A DNA stretch of 22,205 bases from Syntrophaceae bacterium UBA5761 (GCA_002418885.1 DIEZ01000005.1:236-22440), one strand, 5' to 3'. Shown: positions 1-11,186, counted from the stretch's first letter. Numbers and translations: made by a program. Notes: generated by a model not told the origin, from the letters alone.

Positions 1-858
1 GGGGAGCCGCTCCAGTCGGGCGGCCAGATTGACGGTAAAACCGTAAACCGTGTACTCTTTCTTCCGATTAGACCCAAAAATCCCGGCAATAGCCTCGCCG
101 GTGCTGACCCCGATGCCCACAGAAAGGCTTTGTCCGTCAAAAGACACCCCGTCGCCGGTTTTGATCATCTCATCCCTCATGCGGACGGCGCTCAGAACGG
201 CCCTTTCTGCGTCGTCGCCGTAACTGACCGGCGCGCCGAAGACACCCATTATCCCGTCGCCGATGTGTTTATCCAGCGTCCCGTTGTACTCGTGAATGAT
301 GTTGTCGAGGGGCGAAAAGTAGCTGTAGCTCAACAGCCGTGACACTTCTTCCGGGCTCAGCTTCTCATAAAGTCGTGAAAAACCCCTGATGTCGACGAAC
401 ACGATGCTGACCGGTTGACTCCGCGGAACGATGCTCCTGCCGTTTTTGACCATTTCCGCCAGAACCTTTTCGGAAACGAACTGTTTCAAACGTTTGCGGA
501 GATTGTATTCCCGGATCTTCTCCCTCAGCTCAAGGTTCCCAAAGGGTTTCAGCACGAAGCCGTCTATGCCAGAATTAACGGCCTCTATGGCATTTTCCAT
601 GGTGGCGTATCCCGTCAGGATGATCCTCGTGATTTCCGGGTTGATTTTCCCTATCTCCGCCAGGGTCTCCAGGCCGTCGAGACCGGGCATCCTGAAGTCG
701 GACACGACGACCTCTATCTCATCCTTGTGGTCGCGGACTGTCGCGATAGCCTTTTCCCCGTCTTCGGCGAGGTAAACGGCGTAGCCGTCTTTCTCCAAGA
801 CCTTCTTCAGTGACCTCCTGACCCCTTCCTCGTCGTCAACAACCAGCAAACCGACCAT
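1..858 (-). CDS. Response regulator with C-terminal class III adenylate cyclase domain (partial, C-terminus off the left edge)
   Basis: A 286-codon open frame starts at ATG 858 and runs off position 1, so it is partial. GGAGG lies five bases before the ATG. Residues 1-120 form a receiver domain, with acidic pocket D8/D9, phosphoacceptor D54, T82 and K104. Residues 145-286 form a class III nucleotide cyclase domain. Metal-binding aspartates are D156 (in DIRGFS) and D201 (in IGDG); K197 and T270 sit at the purine-specifying positions, and N277 and R281 at the transition-state positions. A Lys-Thr pair is typical of class IIIb adenylate cyclases, so the likely product is cAMP made in response to phosphorylation. 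The usually acidic residue three before N277 is Phe here (GFTVN). The gene follows the histidine kinase at 1023-3185, its probable partner. Domain calls are firm; ATP specificity is inferred. Confidence 0.9.
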   Translation of the reverse strand, partial: MVGLLVVDDEEGVRRSLKKVLEKDGYAVYLAEDGEKAIATVRDHKDEIEVVVSDFRMPGLDGLETLAEIGKINPEITRIILTGYATMENAIEAVNSGIDGFVLKPFGNLELREKIREYNLRKRLKQFVSEKVLAEMVKNGRSIVPRSQPVSIVFVDIRGFSRLYEKLSPEEVSRLLSYSYFSPLDNIIHEYNGTLDKHIGDGIMGVFGAPVSYGDDAERAVLSAVRMRDEMIKTGDGVSFDGQSLSVGIGVSTGEAIAGIFGSNRKKEYTVYGFTVNLAARLERLP

Positions 859-958
859 AGCACCCTCCAAAACTTCCAACTTCTTTCACTATCCTTATTG
901 CGCCTAAAACCGAAACTGTGCCCTGACCCACCCGGGTCCATTTTTTTGCGTCTATGTC

Positions 959-979
959 CTCGATAACAGCACTCGATAA
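959..979. repeat. Direct repeat of an 8-mer upstream of the response regulator
   Basis: CTCGATAA occurs at 959-966 and again at 972-979, a 13-base period. On the minus strand it reads TTATCGAG twice. It lies about 100 bases upstream of the response-regulator start, in the 164-base gap after the kinase gene. It could be a tandem protein-binding site or chance. The rest of the gap holds a short GACCC/GGGTC hairpin and a T-run that is T-rich only on the plus strand, so it is not a terminator for the kinase gene. Confidence 0.3.
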
Positions 980-1022
980 TACGTGAAAATCACAATGACC
1001 ATGCCCAATGAATCAGGATACG

Positions 1023-3185
1023 TCATGCAGGCGAGCGGCGCTGTCGGGCGGGCAGCTCCACCCTGAAGACACATCCTTCGTTCACCGCGCTGCAGACGTC
1101 TATACGACCACCGTGCCTTCTCACGATCTCATCGGAGATGTAGAGACCGAGACCGGTTCCCCGGCCCGCCTCTTTGGTCGTAAAAAAGGGCTCGAAGATC
1201 TGTCGAATGTTTTCCGGGGGTATTCCCATCCCGTTATCACGGCACTCAAAACACACCTTCCTGTCATCAAGGGTCCTGGTCGCAACGCTTATTTTTCCTC
1301 CCCCTTCCGGCAAGGCCTGGATGGCATTCTTTACTATATTGACCACGACCTGTCCCAGGTTGGCGTAATTGCCCTCTATCTCCGGGATGTCTTCCTGATA
1401 ATCCCTGACTACCGCCACGTCAAGGCCCTTGCATTGATTGCGGAGGACCATCAGGGCATCCTCGACAACCCTGTTCAGATTCACCGATTCCACCAAAGCC
1501 GTCGTCTGACGAGAAAGGCCGAGGAGGCTTCTGATGATGTCGCGCACCCTTTCAAGTTCTTTGACGGTAAATTCCAGGTCTTCTATTACCTCATCCCAGT
1601 CTTGCCCCTCCCCCGCCGGTGCGCCGTCATTTCTCATGGATTCCACGCTGGTCTGGACGAGGCTCAACGCACTGGCAAGGGGGTTGTTGATTTCGTGGGC
1701 GACTCCTGCCGCCAACTGTCCGATCGCCGCCAACCTCTCCGACTGGATGAGCCGGTTTTGGGCATTTTCTTTTTCCCGCAGGGCCTGCTCCAGCTCGGCC
1801 GTTCTTTCATGCACCTTTTCCTCAAGGTTCGTGTTCAATTCCTGGAGCTCTTCATAGGCCCTTGCGTTTTCCAGGGCCACAGCGCACTGATTGGCCACTG
1901 TGCTCAAAAGCTCGAGGTCCTCCTGCACAAAGAGTTCTCCTGACTTCTTCGGGCCGAGGGTGATGAGCCCGTTCAACCTGCCCCTGAAGACGACTGGGAA
2001 GAGAATCACGGCGCCCCATACCTCGAACAGTCGCTCGAAAGCCTCCCTCTCTTCGTCGGCGAGGCGCCCTATGACACTCGAACCTCTGCCGATAGGCGTC
2101 TTCTGTCTTTCCAGGACATCGCGTATCGTCCTGTTGCCCCAGACGGCCCGGGACATTTCGTCGTCATCACCGGGGACCACCAACCGGACATCTTCGACCT
2201 GAACGGTCTTCTCGATAGATGTAACGAGGAAGCGTCTTATGTCCTCGTACCGCAGCAGAAGGGTCATTTCTTCGCTTATTTCCTTGAGCGTCTTGCGGTA
2301 ATCGTACTTCCCCGCGAAAAAATGCTTGTCCGTGAACCTCTCGACGCCCTTTCTCACCGGGTCGAAAAGAAAGATGACGGTCAGGGCAAGGACGAAGGGT
2401 GAAAACAGTATGTGGCTCCTTGCGAATTCCCGGAAGAAGATGTCGAGGACGTAAAACAGAAATGCATAGATCACCATGATCGACCCGGTGAGGAAGAAGT
2501 AGACCATCCCTTTACGGATCGCCGCGTCCACATCTAAGAGGTCGTACTTGAGGACGCCGAAGGCCATGATGACCGCAGGCACAAAGACAAAATTCCCCAT
2601 GGGATAAATACTGAAGCCGTTTATGGGCAGGTAGTTCAACAAGAGAAGGAAGGCGCTCATGCCCATCCCGACGATGATAAACTTGAGTCGGTTCTTCTGC
2701 CTGCCTTCCCCGGTTTTCCTCAGGGCCTTGAAGAGCATGACCAGACAGTAGACCGACGCCATGGCGCCCGCGAAGCAGAAGGCATGGTACAGGGGGCCCG
2801 CCCTTGCGATCCTGCCGAAGCTGTATTCGTTCAGGCCGCTGATGAAGTAATCGCTGCGGGTGAAGACGAGGAAGAGGATGCTGACCGCCAGGGCGGCTCC
2901 ATCCAACCAAGGTCTCGATTCTCCTAAAAAAACATGGATAAAGCGGATATAGAGGGGGATACTGAAGACGAAAAAAATGTAGATGGTCCTGTCCACCTGC
3001 AGCGCCGTTGCCTTGTCGGGGATGGTCGAGACAAGAAGGATATCGAGATTGATCAAGGCGCCCGAAAGACAGAACCCGGCAAACAAAAGTTCGGCGGGCC
3101 TTCGGCTTCCCTTGAAGAGGGCCGCCAGCACCAGACAGAGGAAGACCCCGAATCCGAGGGCAGGGGGAACCACATAGATGTTCAT
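1023..3185 (-). CDS. Membrane sensor histidine kinase (multi-TM, GAF, HisKA, HATPase)
   Basis: The 720-residue product has about eight hydrophobic segments within residues 1-275 (a 7TM-type sensory module), a GAF-like domain at about 295-440, and a coiled-coil linker at 440-485. A HisKA dimerisation domain follows, with the phosphorylated H497 in [12 protein letters not shown]. The C-terminal ATPase domain has N-box N616/N620 (NIVKNAIQ), G1 box DNGMGIPP at 650-657 and G2 box GRGTGLGL. It autophosphorylates at the inner membrane and passes phosphate to a response regulator, most likely the receiver-cyclase encoded directly downstream. The start is ATG 3185, preceded by a GGAAGG-type site. The signal is unknown: the membrane region shows no recognisable ligand pocket, and GAF domains bind varied small molecules. 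Confidence 0.93.
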   Translation of the reverse strand: MNIYVVPPALGFGVFLCLVLAALFKGSRRPAELLFAGFCLSGALINLDILLVSTIPDKATALQVDRTIYIFFVFSIPLYIRFIHVFLGESRPWLDGAALAVSILFLVFTRSDYFISGLNEYSFGRIARAGPLYHAFCFAGAMASVYCLVMLFKALRKTGEGRQKNRLKFIIVGMGMSAFLLLLNYLPINGFSIYPMGNFVFVPAVIMAFGVLKYDLLDVDAAIRKGMVYFFLTGSIMVIYAFLFYVLDIFFREFARSHILFSPFVLALTVIFLFDPVRKGVERFTDKHFFAGKYDYRKTLKEISEEMTLLLRYEDIRRFLVTSIEKTVQVEDVRLVVPGDDDEMSRAVWGNRTIRDVLERQKTPIGRGSSVIGRLADEEREAFERLFEVWGAVILFPVVFRGRLNGLITLGPKKSGELFVQEDLELLSTVANQCAVALENARAYEELQELNTNLEEKVHERTAELEQALREKENAQNRLIQSERLAAIGQLAAGVAHEINNPLASALSLVQTSVESMRNDGAPAGEGQDWDEVIEDLEFTVKELERVRDIIRSLLGLSRQTTALVESVNLNRVVEDALMVLRNQCKGLDVAVVRDYQEDIPEIEGNYANLGQVVVNIVKNAIQALPEGGGKISVATRTLDDRKVCFECRDNGMGIPPENIRQIFEPFFTTKEAGRGTGLGLYISDEIVRRHGGRIDVCSAVNEGCVFRVELPARQRRSPA

Positions 3186-3274
3186 ACATCCACTGCCTTC
3201 CAGCCCTGAGGCCGGATGATAATGATAATTGAGAAGAGGAGCTTACGGAGAGGCAGCGGGGCTTATCGTTTTCT

Positions 3275-3823
3275 TCAGAAAACGAACACGGCGGCCGCGA
3301 TGACCGTCGTGTAACCGCCGTTTTTAACGATGGTGGACTGGGTTACGTTCCGGGTTCGGACGATCTTGCCGCTGATCTTGAAGATTTCCTTCTTCTCGTC
3401 CCAGCTTTCGTCCACGTTGAAGTCTATTCCAAGGGTCGACGCAAGCATAGCGGCCGCGAGGTCCTCGGCGTAATCCCCCGCCTGCTTCTCCGTCTGTCCA
3501 AACGCATGATACTCGCTGATGTATCCATAGGCGTTCTTATCCGCCGGGATGGCGCATCCCACGGACGCCGCCAGGAGCCGCTTCGGTTCATTGCTGCAGC
3601 AGCGACTCATCACGCAATAGGTTATACCCCCCGGCACGAGTTCTCTCAACCCTTGAGATTTTGAGATCATCTTGCATCCGGGAGGGAATATGCTCGACAC
3701 CTGAACGAGATTGTATTTTTCGATGCCCGCGTCTCTCAGGGCGCGCTCGAAGGAATGAAGTTCGTCCTTGTGGGTACCGACGCCTTTCGTAAAGAATATT
3801 TTTCCGGGCACGAACTCTTTCAA
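3275..3823 (-). CDS. pdaD: Pyruvoyl-dependent arginine decarboxylase
   Basis: Converts arginine to agmatine using a pyruvoyl group made by self-cleavage rather than PLP. The precursor carries the hallmark VSSIFPPG; cleavage should fall between S43 and S44 (numbered from TTG 3823), S44 becoming the pyruvoyl group. E104 (in YISEYH) matches the catalytic glutamate region of the archaeal enzyme, and GEIVRT-like and VIAAAVFVF segments close the fold. No ATG is available near the N-terminus. I chose TTG 3823 because a perfect AGGAGG sits six bases upstream (3835-3830) and known homologues begin just before the F-x-P-x-K-x-F-F-T-K motif. A TTG at 3865 would add 14 basic residues behind a weaker site. 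The gene follows speB by 60 bases, giving a complete arginine-to-putrescine route. Confidence 0.92.
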   Translation of the reverse strand: MKEFVPGKIFFTKGVGTHKDELHSFERALRDAGIEKYNLVQVSSIFPPGCKMISKSQGLRELVPGGITYCVMSRCCSNEPKRLLAASVGCAIPADKNAYGYISEYHAFGQTEKQAGDYAEDLAAAMLASTLGIDFNVDESWDEKKEIFKISGKIVRTRNVTQSTIVKNGGYTTVIAAAVFVF

Positions 3824-3883
3824 CTTCACCCTCCTGTCGTTTCGTTTCTTTGCTGTATCAAACAAGGTGGTTACCTAATCCCT

Positions 3884-4750
3884 CTACCTTGATTCTGTTC
3901 TTTCCAGAACATACCCCATCATCCGGTAAACGAGTTTCGCCGCGAGAAAATCAGGGGCGACAACCCCAGGAATGGGCAAGAGCTCGACAACGTCGAAACC
4001 ACGAACCCGGCACCGGCCCGATACCGCTTTCAGTATCTTGATGATATCCCACCATTGAATACCGCCCGGTTCCGGGGTCCCCGTGGCCGGCATCACCGAA
4101 GGGTCCAGGACGTCGAGGTCCAGGGTGATATAGACATCGTCGGATAAGCCACCACATATCTCTTCCACGACCTCCGGCGACCCGTCTCTCACGGCATCTG
4201 CCGAATAGGTCCTGATTCTGCTCTCTCTGAGGAAAAGAGCCTCTTCGAGGCTCAAGCTTCTGATCCCTGCCTGGACCAGGGGGCATACCTCCGCTATCCG
4301 CCGGGCGGCGCAGGCATGACTAAAAGGCGTTCCCTGATAGGAATCCCGCATATCCGCATGGGCGTCGAGGTGCAACACGGAGAGCCCCGGGAACCGTTCT
4401 TTCGCTGCCCTGACAGCCCCGACAGAGATGCTGTGCTCACCCCCAAGCATCACTGGAATCTTCCCGGCAGCGATGATCTCCGCTATATTTTTCCGAACGG
4501 AGACCGTCATTCTCTCGGGTCCGCTCGCCTCGATCTCCAGTGGTTCAAGGGTATGGATGCCCGCCCGATAAGTCTCGTTGCCCAGTTCTTCGTCGTACAA
4601 CTCCATGTTGCATGACGCATCAAGAATGGCCTGGGGTCCCCGCCTCGACCCGCCCTGATAAGTCGTTGTCAGGTCGTACGGAACGGGCGCCACGACGAAG
4701 GCAGCCGATTCGAAAGAGGCGTAACGGGCCTCGATCCCCCCGAAATTCAT
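3884..4750 (-). CDS. speB: Agmatinase (ureohydrolase family)
   Basis: Hydrolyses agmatine to putrescine and urea with a dinuclear Mn centre. The 288-residue length is typical. Metal motifs are all present: GGEHS (about 103-107), DAHAD (129-133) and DLDVLDP (211-217). ATG 4750 is chosen because GAGGAG lies seven bases upstream; a TTG at 4765 opens the same frame but overlaps that ribosome binding site. The gene lies directly upstream of the pyruvoyl arginine decarboxylase, whose product is its substrate, so agmatinase is preferred over arginase, guanidinobutyrase or formimidoylglutamase. The 122 bases upstream (4751-4872) hold two short hairpins without a U-tract and a weak promoter-like TTGGAC-18-TAGATA. 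Confidence 0.93.
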   Translation of the reverse strand: MNFGGIEARYASFESAAFVVAPVPYDLTTTYQGGSRRGPQAILDASCNMELYDEELGNETYRAGIHTLEPLEIEASGPERMTVSVRKNIAEIIAAGKIPVMLGGEHSISVGAVRAAKERFPGLSVLHLDAHADMRDSYQGTPFSHACAARRIAEVCPLVQAGIRSLSLEEALFLRESRIRTYSADAVRDGSPEVVEEICGGLSDDVYITLDLDVLDPSVMPATGTPEPGGIQWWDIIKILKAVSGRCRVRGFDVVELLPIPGVVAPDFLAAKLVYRMMGYVLERTESR

Positions 4751-4872
4751 AACCCCGCTCCTCAAGATTTCTTGCGCTATCTAACACATCAGCAGTTACC
4801 TGTCCAATTTTTTCAGGACAACGGCCGGGAGAACCGGCATGGGGATAACTCATTGTATATGCGAGAGGACCA

Positions 4873-5592
4873 TCAAGACTCGGAGAAAAAAAGCTCGAAT
4901 CTCCCCTCCTCGAAAACAAGGTAGGAAAAGTGTTCGACCCAGTCTCCCAGGGTTACGAAGGTCTTCAGCCTTCCCTTCACTTCGTACTGTCTCAGGAGCG
5001 GTATGTGGCAGTGACCGAGGACGACCGCATCGATCCCTTCCGCGAATTTTTCTCTCGCAAAGGCATCCATCTTCTCCGCAAGGGCCTTCTGCGACTCGAC
5101 GGTCAGACCTTTACTGACGATGGAACTGGCTGAGGCCATCTGCCACAGGAGCGGTCTGGGCATCATCTCCTGAAAACGCCAAAAAGCCCCCGACCGGAGG
5201 ATTTTACGCAAAGCGAGATACCGGTAGTTGGACCTGTCTACCGTGTCTCCATGGGAGACCAAAAAACGGAGTCCCTCCAGCGTGAAGTCGGCCCAGTCCG
5301 GGTACACTTCGATGCCCTTGCCGCCGAAATACGCCGCAAGCTCGAAGTCGTGGTTGCCCTCGAAGATGCTGATTCTGACGCCTCTTTCCGCCAGCTCCAG
5401 GATCTTATCGACCGGTTCTCGGAAGGGCGGATAGATGGAGCCGTTTCGACAAAACCAGAAATCGAAAAAGTCTCCCACGATGAAAATCCGTTCCACATCG
5501 TTTTTTATTCCGTCGAGGAAATTCAGTATTCGCCGATACCCCCAGTCCCGTTCCGTCCTCAAGTGGACGTCGGATAAAAACACGGACTTCAT
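4873..5592 (-). CDS. LpxH-like calcineurin-type phosphoesterase (probable UDP-2,3-diacylglucosamine diphosphatase)
   Basis: A 239-residue metallophosphoesterase. Metal ligands fall at almost the same positions as in E. coli LpxH: D8 and H10 (SDVHL), D41 (GDFFDFW), N80 (GNHD), H114 (SHGD), H194 and H196 (GHCHIP). LpxH removes UMP from UDP-2,3-diacylglucosamine at the inner membrane face to give lipid X in lipid A synthesis. The canonical GNRD motif is GNHD here, so lipid A function is probable rather than certain. Start ATG 5592 overlaps the TGA of the upstream PHP gene by one base (TGATG), indicating translational coupling; a GTG at 5601 is an alternative. There is no strong Shine-Dalgarno site. 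LPS export genes lptF and lptG lie just beyond the PHP gene on the other strand. Confidence 0.78.
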   Translation of the reverse strand: MKSVFLSDVHLRTERDWGYRRILNFLDGIKNDVERIFIVGDFFDFWFCRNGSIYPPFREPVDKILELAERGVRISIFEGNHDFELAAYFGGKGIEVYPDWADFTLEGLRFLVSHGDTVDRSNYRYLALRKILRSGAFWRFQEMMPRPLLWQMASASSIVSKGLTVESQKALAEKMDAFAREKFAEGIDAVVLGHCHIPLLRQYEVKGRLKTFVTLGDWVEHFSYLVFEEGRFELFFSES

Positions 5593-6239
5593 CACACGCA
5601 CTTTTGCAAAAGGGCGGCGGAATTCTTGAACATCCGCTCGATTTCCTCGTCCGTCATCCCGGCCCCCGCGGCGATCATCCGCCCCATCGCGATGCCGACG
5701 AGGTCCTGAGGCGCGTGGCTGTCGGTGTTCAGCACCAGCTCGGCGCCGGTCAGCCGGGCCATCTTCAGGACGTGCCCATTGGTCAAGCTGTGCCCTTTCC
5801 TTGCAGAAATCTCGAGATAGACGCCGTTCTTTGCCGCCATTTTCGCTTCCTCCTCCGTTATCAGTCCCGGGTGGGCCAGGATATCGACAGACGAATTCAG
5901 AGCGGCGAGGTTTGTTCCGGGTGCGACGGGCTCCACTATCGTCTCACCGTGCACGACGACGATCTTCGCCCCGAGCCGCCGGCACTCGACGGCCAGTTCC
6001 CCGATCACATCGGGGGGGATATGGGTCAGTTCGATCCCGGGAACGACCGTGATCGGCATCGCCCCCGATAATATCCCGCAGACCTTTACTATCCTCGGGA
6101 TGATGAAATCAACGTTCGAGTGGTCTCCGTGGTCCGTGATTGCTATCGCCCTGCATCCTTGGACGAAGGCCCTCCTGGCCAGTTCGGCCGGGATCAGTTC
6201 GCCGTCGCTGAATATCGAATGGGTGTGGAGGTCGATCAT
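5592..6239 (-). CDS. PHP-domain phosphoesterase (histidinol-phosphatase-like)
   Basis: The 215-residue protein is essentially one PHP domain: DLHTHSIFSDGE at 3-14, AITDHGDHSN, GIELTHI, VVHGET, ILAHPG and NTDSHAP supply the His/Asp/Glu ligands for a trinuclear metal site. Such stand-alone proteins are often named histidinol-phosphatase-like, but PHP proteins also act as nucleoside- or oligonucleotide-phosphatases. No his genes are nearby, so the substrate is unknown. It is the first gene of a two-gene unit with the LpxH-like gene (TGATG overlap) and is divergent from lptF. The Shine-Dalgarno site before ATG 6239 is weak. Confidence 0.85.
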   Translation of the reverse strand: MIDLHTHSIFSDGELIPAELARRAFVQGCRAIAITDHGDHSNVDFIIPRIVKVCGILSGAMPITVVPGIELTHIPPDVIGELAVECRRLGAKIVVVHGETIVEPVAPGTNLAALNSSVDILAHPGLITEEEAKMAAKNGVYLEISARKGHSLTNGHVLKMARLTGAELVLNTDSHAPQDLVGIAMGRMIAAGAGMTDEEIERMFKNSAALLQKCV

Positions 6240-6271
6240 AGGCGCCCCAAAGAAAATCGTGATTTGTTGCT

Positions 6272-6300
6272 TATGTAACAGAATTTGCAGTGCGATTCAA
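6272..6300 (-). promoter_or_regulatory. Candidate promoter for the PHP/lpxH-like unit
   Basis: On the minus strand TTGAAT (6300-6295) is followed after 17 bases by TGT-TACATA (6277-6272), a modest -35 and an extended -10-like element 33 bases before the PHP start. It overlaps the candidate lptF promoter in the 131-base divergent gap. Confidence 0.3.
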
Positions 6301-6314
6301 CGGATAGATAGGAT
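6285..6314 (+). promoter_or_regulatory. Candidate promoter for lptF-lptG
   Basis: TTGCAG at 6285-6290 and TAGGAT at 6309-6314 are spaced by 18 bases, about 57 bases upstream of the lptF ATG. The match to sigma-70 consensus is moderate. No terminator or other gene intervenes, so some promoter must lie in this gap. Confidence 0.35.
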
Positions 6315-6370
6315 AATTTACACCGGCTTCTAAAATGTGCTATGAAGAGAGGCAACTCGAAGAAGTGCCT

Positions 6371-7543
6371 ATGCGTAAGATTTTGAACCGTTACATACTA
6401 AAGGAGATAACCCTTCCTTTCCTGATGACGCTTCTTGTCTTTACTTTCGTCCTGCTCATCGGAAAGATTCTTCAGATAATTGACCTGATGGTCAACAAGG
6501 GTGTCAATATCCTCGCGGTAGTGAAAATAGTCTTGTTCATCCTGCCCTCATTCCTGACCGTCACGATCCCCATATCGCTCCTGATCGCCGTGCTGATCGG
6601 CCTGGGGAGGCTCTCCAGCGACAATGAAATCACGGCGATGAAGGCCTCAGGCATCAGCCTTTACCAGCTTTTGCTCCCCATCGTCACCCTCTGCGTCGTC
6701 GCGACGCTTGCCACCGCCATCATCGGCTTCCTGGCTCCCCTCAGTAACTCGGCGACCAAGAGCCTCTTCTTCAACATCCTGAAGGAGAAGGCGAGCATAG
6801 GCATCAAAGAGAAGGTGTTCAACGATGATTTCAAGGGGTTGGTCCTCTACGCCGACAGGATCCCCGTCGAGGGCAATTCCATGGAAGGGGTCATGGTCTT
6901 CGACAACCGGCTCACAAAAGAACCCGCGACCATCATCGCCCCGCAAGGTTATCTCAGCTCTAACCCCGAGTCCATGACCGTGACGTTGCGCTTGCTCCGG
7001 GGGAGCATCCATTCCGTCGATTCCGACTTGAAAACTTACAAGAAGACGGAGTTCTCTACCTATGACGTGAATCTCGACCTCCAAACGGCCCTGGCGGAGT
7101 CGAAAAAAGCCTCAGTGAAGGGGAGCGCCGACATGACGGTCAGAGAGCTGTACCGGAACATCCGGAAAGCGGAGGTCAAAGACGACAAACACCGGGATAT
7201 GATCATAGAACTCAACAAAAAATTCGCCGTCCCTTTTTCATGCCTCGTCTTCGGGATCGCCGCTATTCCCCTGGGGATCGTCTCCAGGAGGTCGGGAAAA
7301 TCGAGAGGGTTTACTGTGGGCCTTTTCGTTGTCGCCGCTTACTACACCCTCCTACTGGCCGGCGAGGCCTTCGGGGAGACGGGGAAAATCCCGCCCACGG
7401 TCGCCGTGTGGTCTCCGAACATCATCATGGGAACTTTGGGAATATATCTTTTTGTCATGGCGGCGAACGAAAAACCGCTTCCCTTCTCCTCTCCGTCCGA
7501 CTTCACCAAGAACCTTTACGAACGTCTCAAGAGGAAGAAATGA
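6371..7543 (+). CDS. lptF: LPS export system permease LptF
   Basis: Part of the LptB2FG ABC transporter that extracts lipopolysaccharide from the inner membrane and feeds it to LptC and the periplasmic bridge. The 390-residue protein begins MRKILNRYILKEI, as LptF/LptG proteins do. It has three N-terminal membrane segments (to about residue 120), a periplasmic beta-jellyroll region (about 140-270), then three C-terminal segments. The frame opens 12 codons earlier at ATG 6335, but that extension is not family-like, so ATG 6371 is preferred. The stop overlaps the lptG start (ATGA). Assignment of LptF versus LptG follows gene order and family resemblance. lptA, lptB and lptC are not in the window. 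Confidence 0.92.
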   Translation: MRKILNRYILKEITLPFLMTLLVFTFVLLIGKILQIIDLMVNKGVNILAVVKIVLFILPSFLTVTIPISLLIAVLIGLGRLSSDNEITAMKASGISLYQLLLPIVTLCVVATLATAIIGFLAPLSNSATKSLFFNILKEKASIGIKEKVFNDDFKGLVLYADRIPVEGNSMEGVMVFDNRLTKEPATIIAPQGYLSSNPESMTVTLRLLRGSIHSVDSDLKTYKKTEFSTYDVNLDLQTALAESKKASVKGSADMTVRELYRNIRKAEVKDDKHRDMIIELNKKFAVPFSCLVFGIAAIPLGIVSRRSGKSRGFTVGLFVVAAYYTLLLAGEAFGETGKIPPTVAVWSPNIIMGTLGIYLFVMAANEKPLPFSSPSDFTKNLYERLKRKK

Positions 7544-8619
7544 CGATCCTCGACCGTTACATTTCGAAGGAGTTCCTGAGAATCTTCGTGCTGATGATGG
7601 TATCCTTCACCCTCCTCTACCTCATCATAGACTTTTTCGGTAGGATCCGGATGTTCCTGAGCAACCACGCAACGGCCTACCAGATAGCCTCTTATTTCAC
7701 CTACATGATTCCCCAGATCATTTCCCACACCCTACCCGTGGCCGTCCTCCTCACGACGCTGCTGACATTCGGGATGTTCTCCCGGAACCACGAGATCGTT
7801 GCCATGAAGGCCAACGGATTGAGCCTCTACCGGATCGCCCTCCCCGTGTTCGTGATCGCCGCCCTCGTCTCGGTCGTCTCCTTCCTTTTCAATGAATTCG
7901 TGACGCCCTATGCCAACCAGAGGGCAAAGTACATAAAATTCGTAGAGGTGCAGAGGACTCAAAAATTCGGCTTTTTCAAGCAGAACCATATCTGGTACCG
8001 GTCGAAGAACGCCATCTACAACTTCGGGATGTTCGACCCCGGCGCCGACACCCTGAAAGGAATCACAATCCAGTACTTCGACCAGGACTTCAACCTTGTC
8101 AAGAGGATCGACGCCCGGGAGGCCCGCTGGACAGGAAGGCACTGGATTTTCAAAAACGTCCTGACGACGAGCTTTCCCCGAGGCTCTCTCCAGGTGCTGG
8201 AGAGGGCCCCTTCCGCCGTGATCGACATCCCGGAAAAGCCGTCAGACTTCAAGATAGTCCAGAAGGAGACGGATGAAATGGGGTATGGGGAACTGAAAAA
8301 CTATATCAAGAAACTACGGTCGGAGGGATACGACGTTTCCCGTTACCTCGTCGACATGCATGGGAAAATTTCTTTTTCCGTCGTCAGCGTCATCCTCGCC
8401 GTCATCGGTGTGGCATTCTCGTTGCGGTCGGAGCGAAGCGGGGGGCCCACGGCCAGTATCAGCGTCGGAATCGTCATCGGGTTCTCTTACTGGATAATTT
8501 TCGCCCTCGCCCTCTCCCTCGGCCGTTCACTGACCTTGCCGCCGCTATTCGCGGCATGGCTCCCCAACATCCTCTTCGCCGCCGCAGCGGTCTTCATGTT
8601 TTCTAAGGTGAGGACATAA
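7540..8619 (+). CDS. lptG: LPS export system permease LptG
   Basis: Second permease of LptB2FG, 359 residues, starting MTILDRYISKEF. It has the same 3 TM + jellyroll + 3 TM plan as LptF; the NEFVTPYANQRA segment after TM3 is typical of LptG. ATG 7540 overlaps the lptF TGA in ATGA, with GAGGAAGA just upstream inside lptF, so the two are translationally coupled and made in equal amounts. The frame extends far upstream within lptF, but that part is only a shadow of lptF in another frame. The gene is convergent with ahcY across a 79-base gap. Confidence 0.93.
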   Translation: MTILDRYISKEFLRIFVLMMVSFTLLYLIIDFFGRIRMFLSNHATAYQIASYFTYMIPQIISHTLPVAVLLTTLLTFGMFSRNHEIVAMKANGLSLYRIALPVFVIAALVSVVSFLFNEFVTPYANQRAKYIKFVEVQRTQKFGFFKQNHIWYRSKNAIYNFGMFDPGADTLKGITIQYFDQDFNLVKRIDAREARWTGRHWIFKNVLTTSFPRGSLQVLERAPSAVIDIPEKPSDFKIVQKETDEMGYGELKNYIKKLRSEGYDVSRYLVDMHGKISFSVVSVILAVIGVAFSLRSERSGGPTASISVGIVIGFSYWIIFALALSLGRSLTLPPLFAAWLPNILFAAAAVFMFSKVRT

Positions 8620-8627
8620 AGCGAATC

Positions 8628-8684
8628 GAGGAAGAATGGACAGCAAAGAGGCAAGTAAAAGTGCAAAAACTCTTCCTCCCTTTT
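8628..8684 (+). terminator. Weak candidate terminator after lptG
   Basis: GAGGAAGA (8628-8635) can pair with TCTTCCTC (8671-8678), followed by CC and TTTT. The loop is 35 bases, long for an intrinsic terminator. On the minus strand, GCAAAA and TTTTGC in the same gap could form a weak A/T-rich hairpin for ahcY. This is the convergent end of two operons, so some terminator is expected. Confidence 0.25.
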
Positions 8685-8698
8685 GCCTTCGCCGGCCC

Positions 8699-11142
<2,444 letters not shown>

Positions 11143-11186
11143 GTCTCGGTCCCTCCTGCTTCACCAATCGTTCTACTTCTGTTAAC

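Noticed and set aside
930..948. GACCC/GGGTC hairpin followed by seven T on the plus strand
   Set aside because: The T-run lies on the strand opposite to the local genes and the stem has only five pairs; no plus-strand transcript is evident.
1008..1943. 311-codon plus-strand open frame antisense to the histidine kinase
   Set aside because: The opposite strand encodes a complete, motif-rich kinase; the antisense translation shows no family signature and reflects GC-rich codon use.
3267..3284. CGTTTTC/GAAAACG hairpin at the end of pdaD
   Set aside because: The seven-pair stem overlaps the stop codon and is not followed by a U-tract on the minus strand, so it is not a convincing intrinsic terminator.
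7240..7539. N-terminal extension of the lptG reading frame inside lptF
   Set aside because: The extra 100 codons are an out-of-frame copy of lptF; LptG proteins begin at the MTILDRYI start at 7540.
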